DNA of 20,462 bases. It comes from JBCCSZ01 sp039199225 (GTDB lineage Bacteria; Bacteroidota; Bacteroidia; Chitinophagales; Saprospiraceae). The notes below the pieces were generated by a model that ran no database searches, was not told the DNA's origin, and saw nothing but the letters and a program-made list of their open reading frames with translations. The stretch is taken from contig JBCCSZ010000129.1 of the NCBI GenBank assembly GCA_039199225.1, positions 1 to 20,462 of the forward strand, read 5' to 3'. Shown piece by piece: positions 1-8,084 of the stretch (its first letter is position 1; every line of letters begins with the position of its first letter). A program made the position numbers and the translations under genes.

Positions 1-2
1 CA

Positions 3-104
3 GCAAGTGAAGCAGGCGACAGACTACTGGACAGACATAATTTTCGCAAGCTCAGTCGTTTAGGCATTAGCGTAATTTTACATGAAAATACAATAATCCA
101 TTGA
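3..104 (+). CDS. Possible C-terminal fragment of a gene entering from the left (unidentified)
   Basis: One plus-strand frame is open from the window edge for 33 codons and stops with TGA at 102-104. It reads ASEAGDRLLDRHNFRKLSRL and continues for 13 more residues. The LDRHNFRK stretch recalls the DxxNFR motif of the C-terminal winged helix in NrtR-like NUDIX proteins, which is a weak resemblance judged from memory. A gene ending here would converge on the OmpA gene, and a small hairpin lies between the two. The fragment is too short to be sure it is coding. Confidence 0.3.
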   Translation, partial: ASEAGDRLLDRHNFRKLSRLGISVILHENTIIH

Positions 105-124
105 AAATACCAATGGACTGCCAT

Positions 125-140
125 ATGCCCGCTGGGGCAT
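125..140. terminator. Small hairpin between convergent genes, possible bidirectional terminator
   Basis: ATGCCC and GGGCAT pair perfectly around a GCTG loop, giving a 6-bp stem. On the plus strand TATATTTA follows, which is AT-rich but not a true U-tract. The hairpin sits between the putative gene end at 104 and the OmpA stop at 178. Terminator function is inferred from that position. Confidence 0.35.
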
Positions 141-177
141 TATATTTAGCTGAATGCCAACTGCCAAAGCCTGCTCT

Positions 178-1305
178 CTACAATATTTTAAACTCTACCC
201 GTCGGTTGACAGCCCGGCCCTCCTTGGTTTCATTGCTTTCCAAGGGCTGGTGTTCGCCGAAGCCCTGCGAGCGCAGCCGCTCGGCCGCAATACCTCGATC
301 AATCAGAAAATCAACGACGGCTTGCGCACGAGCTTTCGACAGCCGGAGGTTGTAGGCATCGGGGGCCACATTGTCTGTATGGCCATGAATGGCAATCTTG
401 ATATCGGGTTTTTCTTGCATCAATTTGAACAGCTTGTTCAATTCGACCATCGAAGAGTCTTTGAGTTCCGATTTATCCGTTTCAAAAAAGATGTTCTTGA
501 GCCGTACCAACTCGTTTTGGCCAATTTGCTTTCCGTCAAAGGTCGCCACCTCTTTTTCGGTCAAAGGCTGCAGCACCTTGATGTCGTCGATCAGGTAGCT
601 GGCGTAGGGAGGAGTATAGGGAGAGCCTGCATATTCTTTGCAAGGCTGCGTGAGGGTTTTTTCGTTTCTAAAAAAATTGCCGATGAGCAAGTAGCGGTAC
701 GGCTTGTCGGGCATAAATCGCGCTTCGAGCTTTACCCACTTTTGTTCGTCTTTGTTGATGAGCGAATCGAAAAGTATTTGCGGAACCTTGTCGATGTTCT
801 CTTCAGTATCTTCCTGAACTTTTTTGTAAGAAAAGTGCAGACCGATATTGTTCGACACCAGCTTGGCAGTTCGCTCTTTGACCACCCAAAGCTCAATCTT
901 AGCTTCTACTTTGGGTGTCAATGGCCGGACTAGTTTTACCTGTATGTATTCCCGATAGGTGTCCGTTTCTGTATTTTTCAAAAAGGTGATGATGCCGACG
1001 GCCATCGTTCCAGTATGCGCCTTGTCGCAATACTGCCGATAGACCTGATTGCAAGCCTGCAAATTTTCTCTGGTCATAATCCGAAGATCAGGCGTTGTGC
1101 GACTGCCAGCAAACCAGTATTTGAGGTTTTTCTGGAAAGGTTTGTAGCCACTTTGGGGCTCGTATTCAAAGCTGTTTCTCGGGTTGGGATAGATCGGAAG
1201 GTTGAAAGTTTCTTCAAAGGAAGGATTTGGCACCAGGTTGAGCATTTTCTGGCCTGATGCATTCAATGTCCACAACAGCATCACCAAAGACGTCCACCAT
1301 TTCAT
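178..1305 (-). CDS. OmpA-family outer-membrane protein with N-terminal NPSFEE-type domain
   Basis: The 375-residue product starts with a short signal peptide (MKWWTSLVMLLWTLNASGQ). The mature N-terminus is LVPNPSFEE, a hallmark of a carbohydrate-binding-like module common in Bacteroidota, and that module ends near YLIDDIKVLQPL (237-248). Residues 270-375 form an OmpA domain that would anchor the protein to peptidoglycan: it has FFETDKSEL, GHTDN with Asp311, LSKARAQAV with Arg326, and a closing NRRVEFKIL. The Asp and Arg are the residues that bind diaminopimelate in this family. The frame stays open up to an ATG at 1383. I chose 1305 because it places the hydrophobic segment at the N-terminus and because a -7-like box covers 1381-1388. 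No transmembrane barrel is visible, so this is a periplasmic or outer-membrane-associated protein rather than a porin. It is divergent from the lipoprotein pair at 1503. Confidence 0.9.
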   Translation of the reverse strand: MKWWTSLVMLLWTLNASGQKMLNLVPNPSFEETFNLPIYPNPRNSFEYEPQSGYKPFQKNLKYWFAGSRTTPDLRIMTRENLQACNQVYRQYCDKAHTGTMAVGIITFLKNTETDTYREYIQVKLVRPLTPKVEAKIELWVVKERTAKLVSNNIGLHFSYKKVQEDTEENIDKVPQILFDSLINKDEQKWVKLEARFMPDKPYRYLLIGNFFRNEKTLTQPCKEYAGSPYTPPYASYLIDDIKVLQPLTEKEVATFDGKQIGQNELVRLKNIFFETDKSELKDSSMVELNKLFKLMQEKPDIKIAIHGHTDNVAPDAYNLRLSKARAQAVVDFLIDRGIAAERLRSQGFGEHQPLESNETKEGRAVNRRVEFKIL

Positions 1306-1380
1306 CTTTATAACTTTTTTAGTATAACGCATAAGGAAAAGGAAGTTACAAGCTGTCCAGCCCGAAGCTATTTTCTTTAA

Positions 1381-1388
1381 CAAAAGTA
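1381..1388 (-). promoter_or_regulatory. Putative -7 element for the OmpA gene
   Basis: Read on the minus strand, the sequence is TACTTTTG, an exact match to the Bacteroidota -7 consensus TAnnTTTG. It lies 75 nt before the chosen ATG. I see no good -33 TTTG partner at the expected distance. Confidence 0.35.
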
Positions 1389-1394
1389 AGCGGC

Positions 1395-1425
1395 TTTCAG
1401 TAAAATGAAAAAATCCGTATCTTAG
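1395..1425 (+). promoter_or_regulatory. Putative promoter for the lipoprotein pair
   Basis: A -33-like TTTC (1395-1398) is separated by 19 nt from TATCTTAG (1418-1425), which has one mismatch to TAnnTTTG. It lies about 77 nt before the ATG at 1503, in the divergent gap with the OmpA gene. Neither box is perfect. Confidence 0.3.
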
Positions 1426-1502
1426 TTCAACAAACGAATCACTTGGCTTATTCGTTTTTTCCTAAATAGTCCAACGGCCATGTGCCAAAAGCAATATAAA
1501 GC

Positions 1503-2537
1503 ATGCAAAACAGTTTCCTGACCAGTCTTTTTCTGGGCTTATTTCTACTACTTTCCTGCAATAAGGAGGATACGCTAACGCACAAAGCCACAAACGGCGG
1601 TATATTGTCTCTTTTGATGCTTCGTCCGGTAGACAGTGCCGGTAGACTCCTCCGAGGCATTTATTTGTACGATCTACGCAGTACGCCACCACAGCTTTTT
1701 ACAACAGATCCTTTTCTAAATTACGACTGGTCGGCCGACAATCGGCTGATTTACTGGAACCAGCAGAATAGCAGAGCATACGTCAAGCAGCTCGATGGCC
1801 GTGAAAAGGAATTGACCAGCCTTCGCAATACCCCCAACGACCTCCTTTCCTGGTCTCCCAACAGCCAATATGTAGCAAGCGTCAAGCGCTCGGCGCGACT
1901 CATCATTGTCGACCCAGCAACAGATACGAGGATTTTGAACATCGAAAATTCAGACATTCAACGAAAAATCAGTGACTCCCAAGCAAGCTGGTCGGCAGAT
2001 AGCCAAAAACTCGCCTTTGTCGTACAATCCTTGAGCTCATCTTTCAAACTGATATACTACATCGACCTTGCGACCAAGGAGGTGGTGAAGCCCCCCATTC
2101 CACGTAGTGAAAATACCTTTCAATCTATTGGCTGGTCCAGCGATGGTTCGCACATCTACTACTTAGACGGCAATCAGTTTTTCAGCTACAATCTACAAGA
2201 CGAGACGGTCCAAATGCTGGTAGAGGAAGAAGAAAGGGTTTCCCGCGTGTCCTATGCACCCGACTATTCGATGGCGGCCATCACCAAGATTGATTTGGAA
2301 AACAATCAACAAACTCATATCGTAGACCTAAACACCCAGCAGACCAAGGCGGTGATTAATGGGCGAGTTCGAGATAGGCTTGCATGGTCCAATGACAGCC
2401 GTAAAATCGCTTACAATGTCCGGAATTCTGGCAACATTCAAGTATTAGACCTGGATGATCCCAACAGCACTCCTTTTGTAGTGTATCAATTGCAAAATCA
2501 AGAATCGTTCATCAGAATCAACTGGATCGGTCAATGA
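1503..2537 (+). CDS. Lipoprotein with TolB-like six-motif beta-propeller
   Basis: The 344-residue product has a lipoprotein signal ending LLLSC with Cys19 as the predicted lipidation site, followed by NKED. About ten residues later comes NGGIL. The body carries six PD40-type motifs: DWSADNRLIYW, SWSPNSQYVAS, SWSADSQKLAF, GWSSDGSHIYY, SYAPDYSMAAI and AWSNDSRKIAY. It closes with INWIGQ. This fits a six-bladed TolB/WD40-like propeller held at the outer membrane, a fold usually used for protein or ligand binding rather than catalysis. The stop overlaps the start of the next gene in ATGA, so the two are almost certainly co-translated. The exact function is unknown. Confidence 0.85.
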   Translation: MQNSFLTSLFLGLFLLLSCNKEDTLTHKATNGGILSLLMLRPVDSAGRLLRGIYLYDLRSTPPQLFTTDPFLNYDWSADNRLIYWNQQNSRAYVKQLDGREKELTSLRNTPNDLLSWSPNSQYVASVKRSARLIIVDPATDTRILNIENSDIQRKISDSQASWSADSQKLAFVVQSLSSSFKLIYYIDLATKEVVKPPIPRSENTFQSIGWSSDGSHIYYLDGNQFFSYNLQDETVQMLVEEEERVSRVSYAPDYSMAAITKIDLENNQQTHIVDLNTQQTKAVINGRVRDRLAWSNDSRKIAYNVRNSGNIQVLDLDDPNSTPFVVYQLQNQESFIRINWIGQ

Positions 2538-3607
2538 AGACAATAAGCTTACCATTGTTTTATGGCTTACTCCTCGGGCTTTGCCTGCTGAGTGAGTCTT
2601 GCCAGAAAGAAGAAGTAAATTTACAGCAGCAATATGCCAATGGTGGCGTATTGACCTACTGGTTGGGACCTAATAGAAGTAACCCCACACCAGAGTCCAG
2701 CTGGCGATTGGTGGCCTCCCAAATGCGGGCGGATCAACCCAAGGAATTGTACCGCATTTCATATGGTAGTTTTTCCAAGCAATGGTCCAACAAAGCCAGA
2801 ACCATATTCCACGAAAAAGGTACCTTGAATGCTGTTGGATTGGATGGACGAGTCGAAAGTATCGAGGCAAACATAGACTTGGACAACCTAAGCCGAGACC
2901 TTCAGTGGACTCCCGACGAACGCTATTTGGCCATGACGATAAATAGTGGCCGAAGGCTCGTCATTTACGACTTAGTTGAACAGACTTATGTCTACCAATC
3001 AGAAGAGCCGCCCCTCAATGATCGCTACTACTTCAGCGACATCCAGTGGTCACCAGATGGCCGCAAGCTCGCATTTTTAAAGCGATCGTTCAACAGTGCT
3101 AGCAACGCTAGGCTTTTCGAGCTGATGGCTCTCGACCTGGACAACGGTCCGTTGGCTCGGACGCTATTCTCCGATTCTATGCTCATCGACGATGATTTCC
3201 AATGGGGTCCAGATGCTCAGTACATCTACAGACCCGACTACAGCACCATTTTTCGCTACCGCATCGACGATGGTTACACGGAGGAAGTCTTAGAAATGCC
3301 TTTGACAAGGCTCTCCGGCCCTGTTTTATCTCCAGACAGCCGCTTCCTGCTGATATCCTGTCTGGACCTTCTTCAAAACAAAATTTTCTTGAAGAAAGTC
3401 GATTTGCAAAGTCGCGAAACCGAAGATATTCAAGAAGGCTTCTGCCGGGGCTACACCTGGTCTAAAGACGGCCTTTCGCTGATGTATTATTTTCCTAGTG
3501 AGAACGTAATGAAAATAGATCGATTGGATGACGAGAAACCGGCACAGTCCATTCATCGATTTGAATTAGGCTTTAGCCCTCAGTTTTTTTCCTGGTTACA
3601 AAAATAG
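2534..3607 (+). CDS. Second TolB-like propeller lipoprotein, paralogue of the upstream gene
   Basis: The 357-residue product has a lipoprotein signal with predicted lipidation at Cys23 (LLSESC, then QKEE). NGGVL follows soon after, at nearly the same place as NGGIL in its neighbour. Six propeller motifs can be followed: QWSNKARTIFH, QWTPDERYLAM, QWSPDGRKLAF, QWGPDAQYIYR, VLSPDSRFLLI and TWSKDGLSLMY. It ends FFSWLQK, like the INWIGQ end of its neighbour. The shared plan, similar length and 4-nt overlap point to an old tandem duplication, since the sequences have diverged a lot. The two may form a heteromeric outer-membrane or periplasm-facing complex, but that is inference. Ligand and role are unknown. 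Confidence 0.85.
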   Translation: MKTISLPLFYGLLLGLCLLSESCQKEEVNLQQQYANGGVLTYWLGPNRSNPTPESSWRLVASQMRADQPKELYRISYGSFSKQWSNKARTIFHEKGTLNAVGLDGRVESIEANIDLDNLSRDLQWTPDERYLAMTINSGRRLVIYDLVEQTYVYQSEEPPLNDRYYFSDIQWSPDGRKLAFLKRSFNSASNARLFELMALDLDNGPLARTLFSDSMLIDDDFQWGPDAQYIYRPDYSTIFRYRIDDGYTEEVLEMPLTRLSGPVLSPDSRFLLISCLDLLQNKIFLKKVDLQSRETEDIQEGFCRGYTWSKDGLSLMYYFPSENVMKIDRLDDEKPAQSIHRFELGFSPQFFSWLQK

Positions 3608-3652
3608 CAGGGTAAGCCGATTCGTGAGAACAACCCCTCAAGCAGCCACCCG

Positions 3653-3679
3653 ATTGTCCGCCGCCAAATAACGGACGAT
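3653..3679. terminator. Weak hairpin after the lipoprotein pair
   Basis: ATTGTCCG (3653-3660) can pair with CGGACGAT (3672-3679) through eight positions, one of them G-T, around an 11-nt loop. No T-run follows. A second small hairpin (CGCTT/AAGCG, near 3687-3700) lies just downstream. Termination here is inferred from position only. Confidence 0.25.
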
Positions 3680-3712
3680 GGAAACACGCTTCCCGAAGCG
3701 GAAGGAAATCTG

Positions 3713-3720
3713 TATATTTA
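3713..3720 (+). promoter_or_regulatory. Putative -7 element for the zinc-ribbon gene
   Basis: TATATTTA matches seven of eight positions of the TAnnTTTG layout, the last G being replaced by A. It sits 66 nt before the ATG at 3787. A TTC lies about 20 nt upstream as a possible -33. Confidence 0.25.
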
Positions 3721-3786
3721 CAGGCTGGACGGCCAGCAAAGAAAAATTAATTTTCAGCCTTACGGCCTACAATACAATTCGTCTTT

Positions 3787-4146
3787 ATGAAAAAGCAATG
3801 CCTGGAATGCAAGGAAACCTTCCAGGGGCGGGCCGATAAAAAGTTTTGCTCCGACCAATGCCGATCGGCATACAACAACCGGCTGAACAGCAATGCCAAC
3901 AACTTTATGCGCAATGTCAACAACATCCTGCGCAAAAACCGCCGCATATTGACCAAGCTCAATCCACATGGAAAAAGCAAAGTCCACAAAGATAAGCTCC
4001 TCGAATTGGGTTTTAATTTCAACTACTTCACCAACATTTATCAAACCAAAGCTGGTAAAACCTACCGCTTTTGCTACGAACAAGGGTACCTCCCCTTGAA
4101 CGATGGTTTTTACGCCCTGGTACTCCGGCAAAAATATGTAGAATGA
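3787..4146 (+). CDS. Small zinc-ribbon protein, conserved in Bacteroidota
   Basis: The 119-residue soluble protein has a treble-clef or zinc-ribbon knuckle at its N-terminus: C5-x2-C8, then C21-x3-C25 in RADKKFCSDQCRSAYNN. A basic, Asn-rich helical stretch follows (about 28-60), then a C-terminal part rich in aromatics (FNFNYFTNIYQTKAGKTYRF). I recognise the overall pattern as a conserved but uncharacterised family of this phylum. The four cysteines imply metal binding, and nucleic-acid contact is possible given the charge of residues 40-70. No catalytic motif is visible. Its stop overlaps the next start in ATGA, so the two genes form an operon although one product is cytoplasmic and the other exported. 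Confidence 0.85.
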   Translation: MKKQCLECKETFQGRADKKFCSDQCRSAYNNRLNSNANNFMRNVNNILRKNRRILTKLNPHGKSKVHKDKLLELGFNFNYFTNIYQTKAGKTYRFCYEQGYLPLNDGFYALVLRQKYVE

Positions 4147-4625
4147 TGTCGTATAAGCACACTTACTTATCCGTTCTGTTTTCCATGCTGCTGTGCAGTG
4201 CATTTGCACAAAGCGCTACCGCTCTGTTGGAAGACCTCCAGCAATTTCAGTCGATCCATACGATCCATACTGATACGCTGCCAACATCAACACCAGAAAT
4301 GCTCGCCCAACAACAACTCGATGCCTACAATGCTGGCGACATAGATGCCTTTCTCATCCCCTACAGCGAAGATGTGGAAATCTACAACTTTCCAGGAGCC
4401 GGCGAGCCACAAACAAAAGGCAAAGAGAACATGCGCTCAAGCTACGAAGCGATGTTCAGACAATTTCCCGAGCTGCACTGCAAGCTGGTCAATCGCATGA
4501 TCATGGGCAATACGGTCATCGATCAGGAAAGCATCACAGGCATCCCCGGAGGGAAGGGGTTTGAGGCCATCGCCATTTATAAAATCGAAAATGGGAAAAT
4601 CGCCAAGGTGTACTTCATCCAGTAA
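4143..4625 (+). CDS. Secreted SnoaL/NTF2-like protein
   Basis: The 160-residue product has a signal peptide ending LCSAFA, with likely cleavage before QSATA. Residues about 55-160 match the SnoaL-like branch of the NTF2 fold: QQLDAYNAGDIDAFL, then YSEDVEIYNFPG, then a helix with MFRQFPELHCKL, and a final strand GKIAKVYFIQ. Members are small alpha-beta cones with a central pocket. Some are isomerases or cyclases and many have no known substrate, so no reaction is assigned here. The start at 4143 overlaps the preceding stop. The frame continues upstream to 4071, but only that choice would bury the signal peptide. An ATG at 4146 is an equally good start. The gene ends 15 nt from the convergent giant gene. 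Confidence 0.82.
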   Translation: MMSYKHTYLSVLFSMLLCSAFAQSATALLEDLQQFQSIHTIHTDTLPTSTPEMLAQQQLDAYNAGDIDAFLIPYSEDVEIYNFPGAGEPQTKGKENMRSSYEAMFRQFPELHCKLVNRMIMGNTVIDQESITGIPGGKGFEAIAIYKIENGKIAKVYFIQ

Positions 4626-4641
4626 AGCCAACCACGGCTTT
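4624..4641. terminator. Bidirectional hairpin between two convergent stop codons
   Basis: AAAGCC (4624-4629) pairs perfectly with GGCTTT (4636-4641) around the loop AACCAC. The stem overlaps both the TAA of the plus-strand gene (4623-4625) and the TGA of the minus-strand gene (4641-4643). The compact convergent layout suggests a shared terminator, although the T-run is only three bases on either strand. Confidence 0.42.
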
Positions 4642-7600
4642 CAATGGCCCGTCCGCAACAACTTCTTTGAATACAGTAGATGGTTGGCCCCGTCTCGTAG
4701 CTCCAAGAAATACATGCCAGGCGCCAAGTGCTCCCCTTCCATGCGCATTTGTTGACCAGATTGAATGGTCTTTGTTTGCAAAAGCCTTCCGAAGACATCT
4801 CTCAAGCCTACTTGATAGCTTGTAGCTTTGGGTAAGTCTGCCGTGCGTATCTGGATGTATTGGTCGAATGGATTGGGGCTGACTTCAATAGATACAGTGG
4901 TGGGGAGGGCTTTGGTAGACGTTAAAATCTTGGAGACAAGGGTGTTCTGGGTTGTATTGGTTCGAATGGGCGGATTGAAATCAAAGTAAATATCTGCGGT
5001 ATTTTCGATCAACGTACCTTCCGGCAAATTATCAAGCGCCTCAATGGAATATTGGACAAACCCATGGCTGGCCCCCTCGTTGGTCGTACTGTCGGGCAAG
5101 AGGATGTTTTCAAAAAGAAAAACGACCTTTCCGTCTTGTAAGTCAAGGCTCGGGGTGTAGTCGTGACTAGCGGCAATGGGTCGGAAGGTACTCCAATCCA
5201 AATCATCGTCTAGTACATCTTCTATCCTGACGGTAAAAGCAGTATCGGTTCCCGTATTTTGAAACCTTACAGTGTAGTTCAATACTTCCTTGAAGAGGGT
5301 ATAGTTTTCATCGTCAACGCCCGGTGGATCAACCAGTTTGTCGTTGGGATCATAAGCACAGGCGATCGTAGAGTGATAGGCCCCGCTGGCATTTTCAATG
5401 GACTCGCCCTCAATATAGGTTTTGGCCTGAAAGGAAACGCTGCTATCAATAAAATCTACACCAGGCATTTGCAACTCAAGGCGTATTGCCTCCTGAAAAG
5501 AAGGGAGCATATCAGTGAAATTCCAGCGAAGCAGATGATCGTTTATAATTTCATCGGGAGCAGGAGATGCCGATACAAAAGAAGTCAAAGAATCTAGCTC
5601 GAATGTAATATAACCCGAGGCAATGGTGGTCCCTCGATTTTCAAAATGTAGCCATAAAGGTACTCCAAAACCACAGCGATTAGGCCCGGAGGTAATGGTT
5701 GGAATGACTTCATCAATGAGGCTCGTTGGGCGCAGGCCAAAGTCGATATTTCGGACAACAGAATTGTTGATGTTCAAGCGGTAAGTAGCAGAGTCCGTTG
5801 TCAGTTCCCAGTGGTCCGGTAGAAGGTTGGAGATGGTATACGTGCCATTGCCTAGACCATATTCATAATAGCCATTGCTATCGGTAAATGCTGTAATCGA
5901 ACTGGGTTGGACAATGATTTTGTTGTGGAATATTCCAAATTCCTGCGGATCTCGAATTTTATTCTCATTCTCGTCGAAAAAGCAAGAACCCGAGAAACCT
6001 GTTTTGATGCCTAGGTTTTGATGCCAGGCCAAGTAACCATCAAAGATACCTGCGCTAAATATGACATCCAGGTCAGTATCGCCATCCAAGTCTGCTATGG
6101 CGATTTGGTCAGCATATCTACCAGCAATAATTTGCGCCTCATCAAAGGTTCCCTTTCCATCGAGATTTTCAAACCAAGCAAGGTCATTATCAGGCGATTC
6201 AGAAATAACATCCAAATCCCCATCCTGATCTATATCAAAAGCAACCCCTTCTTTAGCTAATTTATCAATTGGATGAAACACACCCAAAACGCCATTCCCA
6301 GTGGTGTTTTCATGCCAGCCTTCGGGCCTCAGCAAATCCAGGTCCCCATCTCCATCAAAATCGCCAGGCGTAAAGATAGGTCCTACAGATAGTTGAGAAA
6401 GCAAGACAGGCGAAGAAAAAGTACCTTGACCATCTGTATTTTCAACTAGGTATATCCAATCAAAAACATCTGTTTCATAAATGACGTCTACATCTCCATC
6501 TGCATCAATATCCATCGGATACACATAACTGGGAGGTGTGTACAGCGGAACCGAAATCCCCTCACTGAAAGTCCCCAGGCCGTCTTCATTTCTCAGCCAT
6601 TGAACACCTCCGGTTGAAAAATAAAGAATGTCTAGGTCGTTGTCGCTGTCTAAATCCGTGAGAAAGATTTGCTCTAATTGACCAAATTCGTTGTTGAGCG
6701 TTCGCATGTGATCATAATATCCTCCTTCTTGATGGAACAGAAAAAGCCCGATGGTTTGATCCCGTCTGAGGTTTACCACATCTTGATCGCCATCGCCGTC
6801 CACATCACCCACTGCTATATCCTTGGAGTGAAAGGTAAAGGAATGCGTTGCAAATACTGAGTTGATGTTTTCCAGCCAAACCGTTACGTTATCAATGGCA
6901 GAAATGCCTAGCAAATCCATATCGCCATCCTGATCCACATCTCGGGCAAGTAATTTCTGGATGCCTCTCGCTTGCGAACTGAACCATTGTATAGGAGAAA
7001 AGTCTCCGGCGCCATCGCTGTTTTCTATCCAACTCAAGCCAAAGAAAATATCTACATCACCATCGCCATCCAAATCGGGAAAACTTACCTCACTTTGATA
7101 ATCCGGAATGCCCAGATACTTGGGGACTGAAAAGGTTCCATTCTGATTTTCTATCCAAGCATTCCCGGATAAAACATCCATGTCTCCATCCCCATCCAAA
7201 TCTTGTGAATACGCAAAAAAGCCATTACTCTCCGCCTCGCTGACAACAACTTGTCGATCAAAAGTAGCCAGCCCATCTGCATTGGGGAAATAGACAACCT
7301 TATCTTCCTCGGGGATTACCGATAGCAGGTCTAAATTTCCATCCCCATCGAGGTCCACAATTTCAACGGAATACATAATGGCCGATACACCGCTCATAAT
7401 GATCTGAGGAGCTGCAAAAACAGAGTCCTGGTTGATAAAAAGAAGCAATTGGCCTTCGCCAACATCGGTAAGTGCCACATCAAGATCGCCATCCTGGTCT
7501 ACATCTCCCACTGCAAGGTCCGCTACAGTTCCTAAGCTGGAAGAGATATATGCTTTCGCCAACTCGAAATTGTCTGTACTATCGGCAAACTCAAACCATT

Positions 7601-8084
7601 GGAAAAAACCACTTCCTGCATGTAAAAAATCCAAGGTCCCATCTCCATTGAGGTCTGTGTAGAGCAATGATCGCGAAGTTGAAATCCTACTATTTAGCAA
7701 TTGTCTTTCTGCAAAAATGCCAAAACCTCCTAGGTTCTCATACCAATAAAGCCCCCGGTCTTCCGTCACCAAGATGTCTAAATCACCATCACCATCTCTA
7801 TCCCAGGTCTTCACATACTTACTTTCAGCCCCCGTCTTGCTGATGAATTTTGCAAGGCCAAAACTACCTTCCCCATCCATATTTTCAAACCAAACCAATT
7901 CTTCCGACCAAGAAAGCACTACTGCATCCAGGTCGCCATCCCCATCCAAATCAGCAGTAACAGCCTCTTCCAAATTGTAGATAAACCCTTCATCTACGGG
8001 AAGAATGGGAATTTCTGGGCCAAATTCGAGCTGAGCATTGGCCATTATCGGGAGTAAGCAAAAAAGGAGTATAAATCTGTTCAT
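4641..8084 (-). CDS. Giant FG-GAP/VCBS-repeat protein with T9SS C-terminal sorting domain
   Basis: The 1147-residue secreted protein begins with signal peptide MNRFILLFCLLPIMANA. Fourteen calcium-binding DxDGDGDxD-type loops occur at about residues 45, 94, 143, 194, 244, 295, 337, 382, 427, 477, 525, 575, 617 and 665. Most are followed by a W-x-E-N strand, as in integrin-like FG-GAP/VCBS propellers. Residues about 695-785 resemble an SdrD-B/Cna-B-like fold (CFFDENENKIRDPQEFG and TDSNGYYEY). Residues about 910-1050 match the conserved repeat domain often seen in T9SS cargo (YDPNDKLVDPPG, LNYTVRFQNTGTDTAF, ENTADIYFDFNPPIRTNT). The last 80 residues form a type A sorting domain (VSPNPFDQYIQI, LRDVFGRLL, APGMYFLEL, KLLRTGH). 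The protein is thus exported by Sec, moved across the outer membrane by T9SS, and displayed or released. It is likely an adhesin or a binder of polymers, with the ligand unknown. A few loops vary (LNGDGTLD, LDSDNDLD, LDGDTDLD). Confidence 0.93.
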   Translation of the reverse strand: MNRFILLFCLLPIMANAQLEFGPEIPILPVDEGFIYNLEEAVTADLDGDGDLDAVVLSWSEELVWFENMDGEGSFGLAKFISKTGAESKYVKTWDRDGDGDLDILVTEDRGLYWYENLGGFGIFAERQLLNSRISTSRSLLYTDLNGDGTLDFLHAGSGFFQWFEFADSTDNFELAKAYISSSLGTVADLAVGDVDQDGDLDVALTDVGEGQLLLFINQDSVFAAPQIIMSGVSAIMYSVEIVDLDGDGNLDLLSVIPEEDKVVYFPNADGLATFDRQVVVSEAESNGFFAYSQDLDGDGDMDVLSGNAWIENQNGTFSVPKYLGIPDYQSEVSFPDLDGDGDVDIFFGLSWIENSDGAGDFSPIQWFSSQARGIQKLLARDVDQDGDMDLLGISAIDNVTVWLENINSVFATHSFTFHSKDIAVGDVDGDGDQDVVNLRRDQTIGLFLFHQEGGYYDHMRTLNNEFGQLEQIFLTDLDSDNDLDILYFSTGGVQWLRNEDGLGTFSEGISVPLYTPPSYVYPMDIDADGDVDVIYETDVFDWIYLVENTDGQGTFSSPVLLSQLSVGPIFTPGDFDGDGDLDLLRPEGWHENTTGNGVLGVFHPIDKLAKEGVAFDIDQDGDLDVISESPDNDLAWFENLDGKGTFDEAQIIAGRYADQIAIADLDGDTDLDVIFSAGIFDGYLAWHQNLGIKTGFSGSCFFDENENKIRDPQEFGIFHNKIIVQPSSITAFTDSNGYYEYGLGNGTYTISNLLPDHWELTTDSATYRLNINNSVVRNIDFGLRPTSLIDEVIPTITSGPNRCGFGVPLWLHFENRGTTIASGYITFELDSLTSFVSASPAPDEIINDHLLRWNFTDMLPSFQEAIRLELQMPGVDFIDSSVSFQAKTYIEGESIENASGAYHSTIACAYDPNDKLVDPPGVDDENYTLFKEVLNYTVRFQNTGTDTAFTVRIEDVLDDDLDWSTFRPIAASHDYTPSLDLQDGKVVFLFENILLPDSTTNEGASHGFVQYSIEALDNLPEGTLIENTADIYFDFNPPIRTNTTQNTLVSKILTSTKALPTTVSIEVSPNPFDQYIQIRTADLPKATSYQVGLRDVFGRLLQTKTIQSGQQMRMEGEHLAPGMYFLELRDGANHLLYSKKLLRTGH

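Noticed and set aside
154..933. A 259-codon plus-strand open frame
   Set aside because: It is antisense to the well-supported OmpA gene and shows no domain or signal of its own.
4071..4142. N-terminal extension of the SnoaL-like gene
   Set aside because: It would bury the signal peptide inside the protein and overlap the zinc-ribbon gene by more than 70 bases; the ATGA overlap at 4143 is the better start.
3760..4209. A 149-codon minus-strand open frame
   Set aside because: It lies antisense to the zinc-ribbon gene, whose cysteine motif and operon overlap make the plus strand the coding one.
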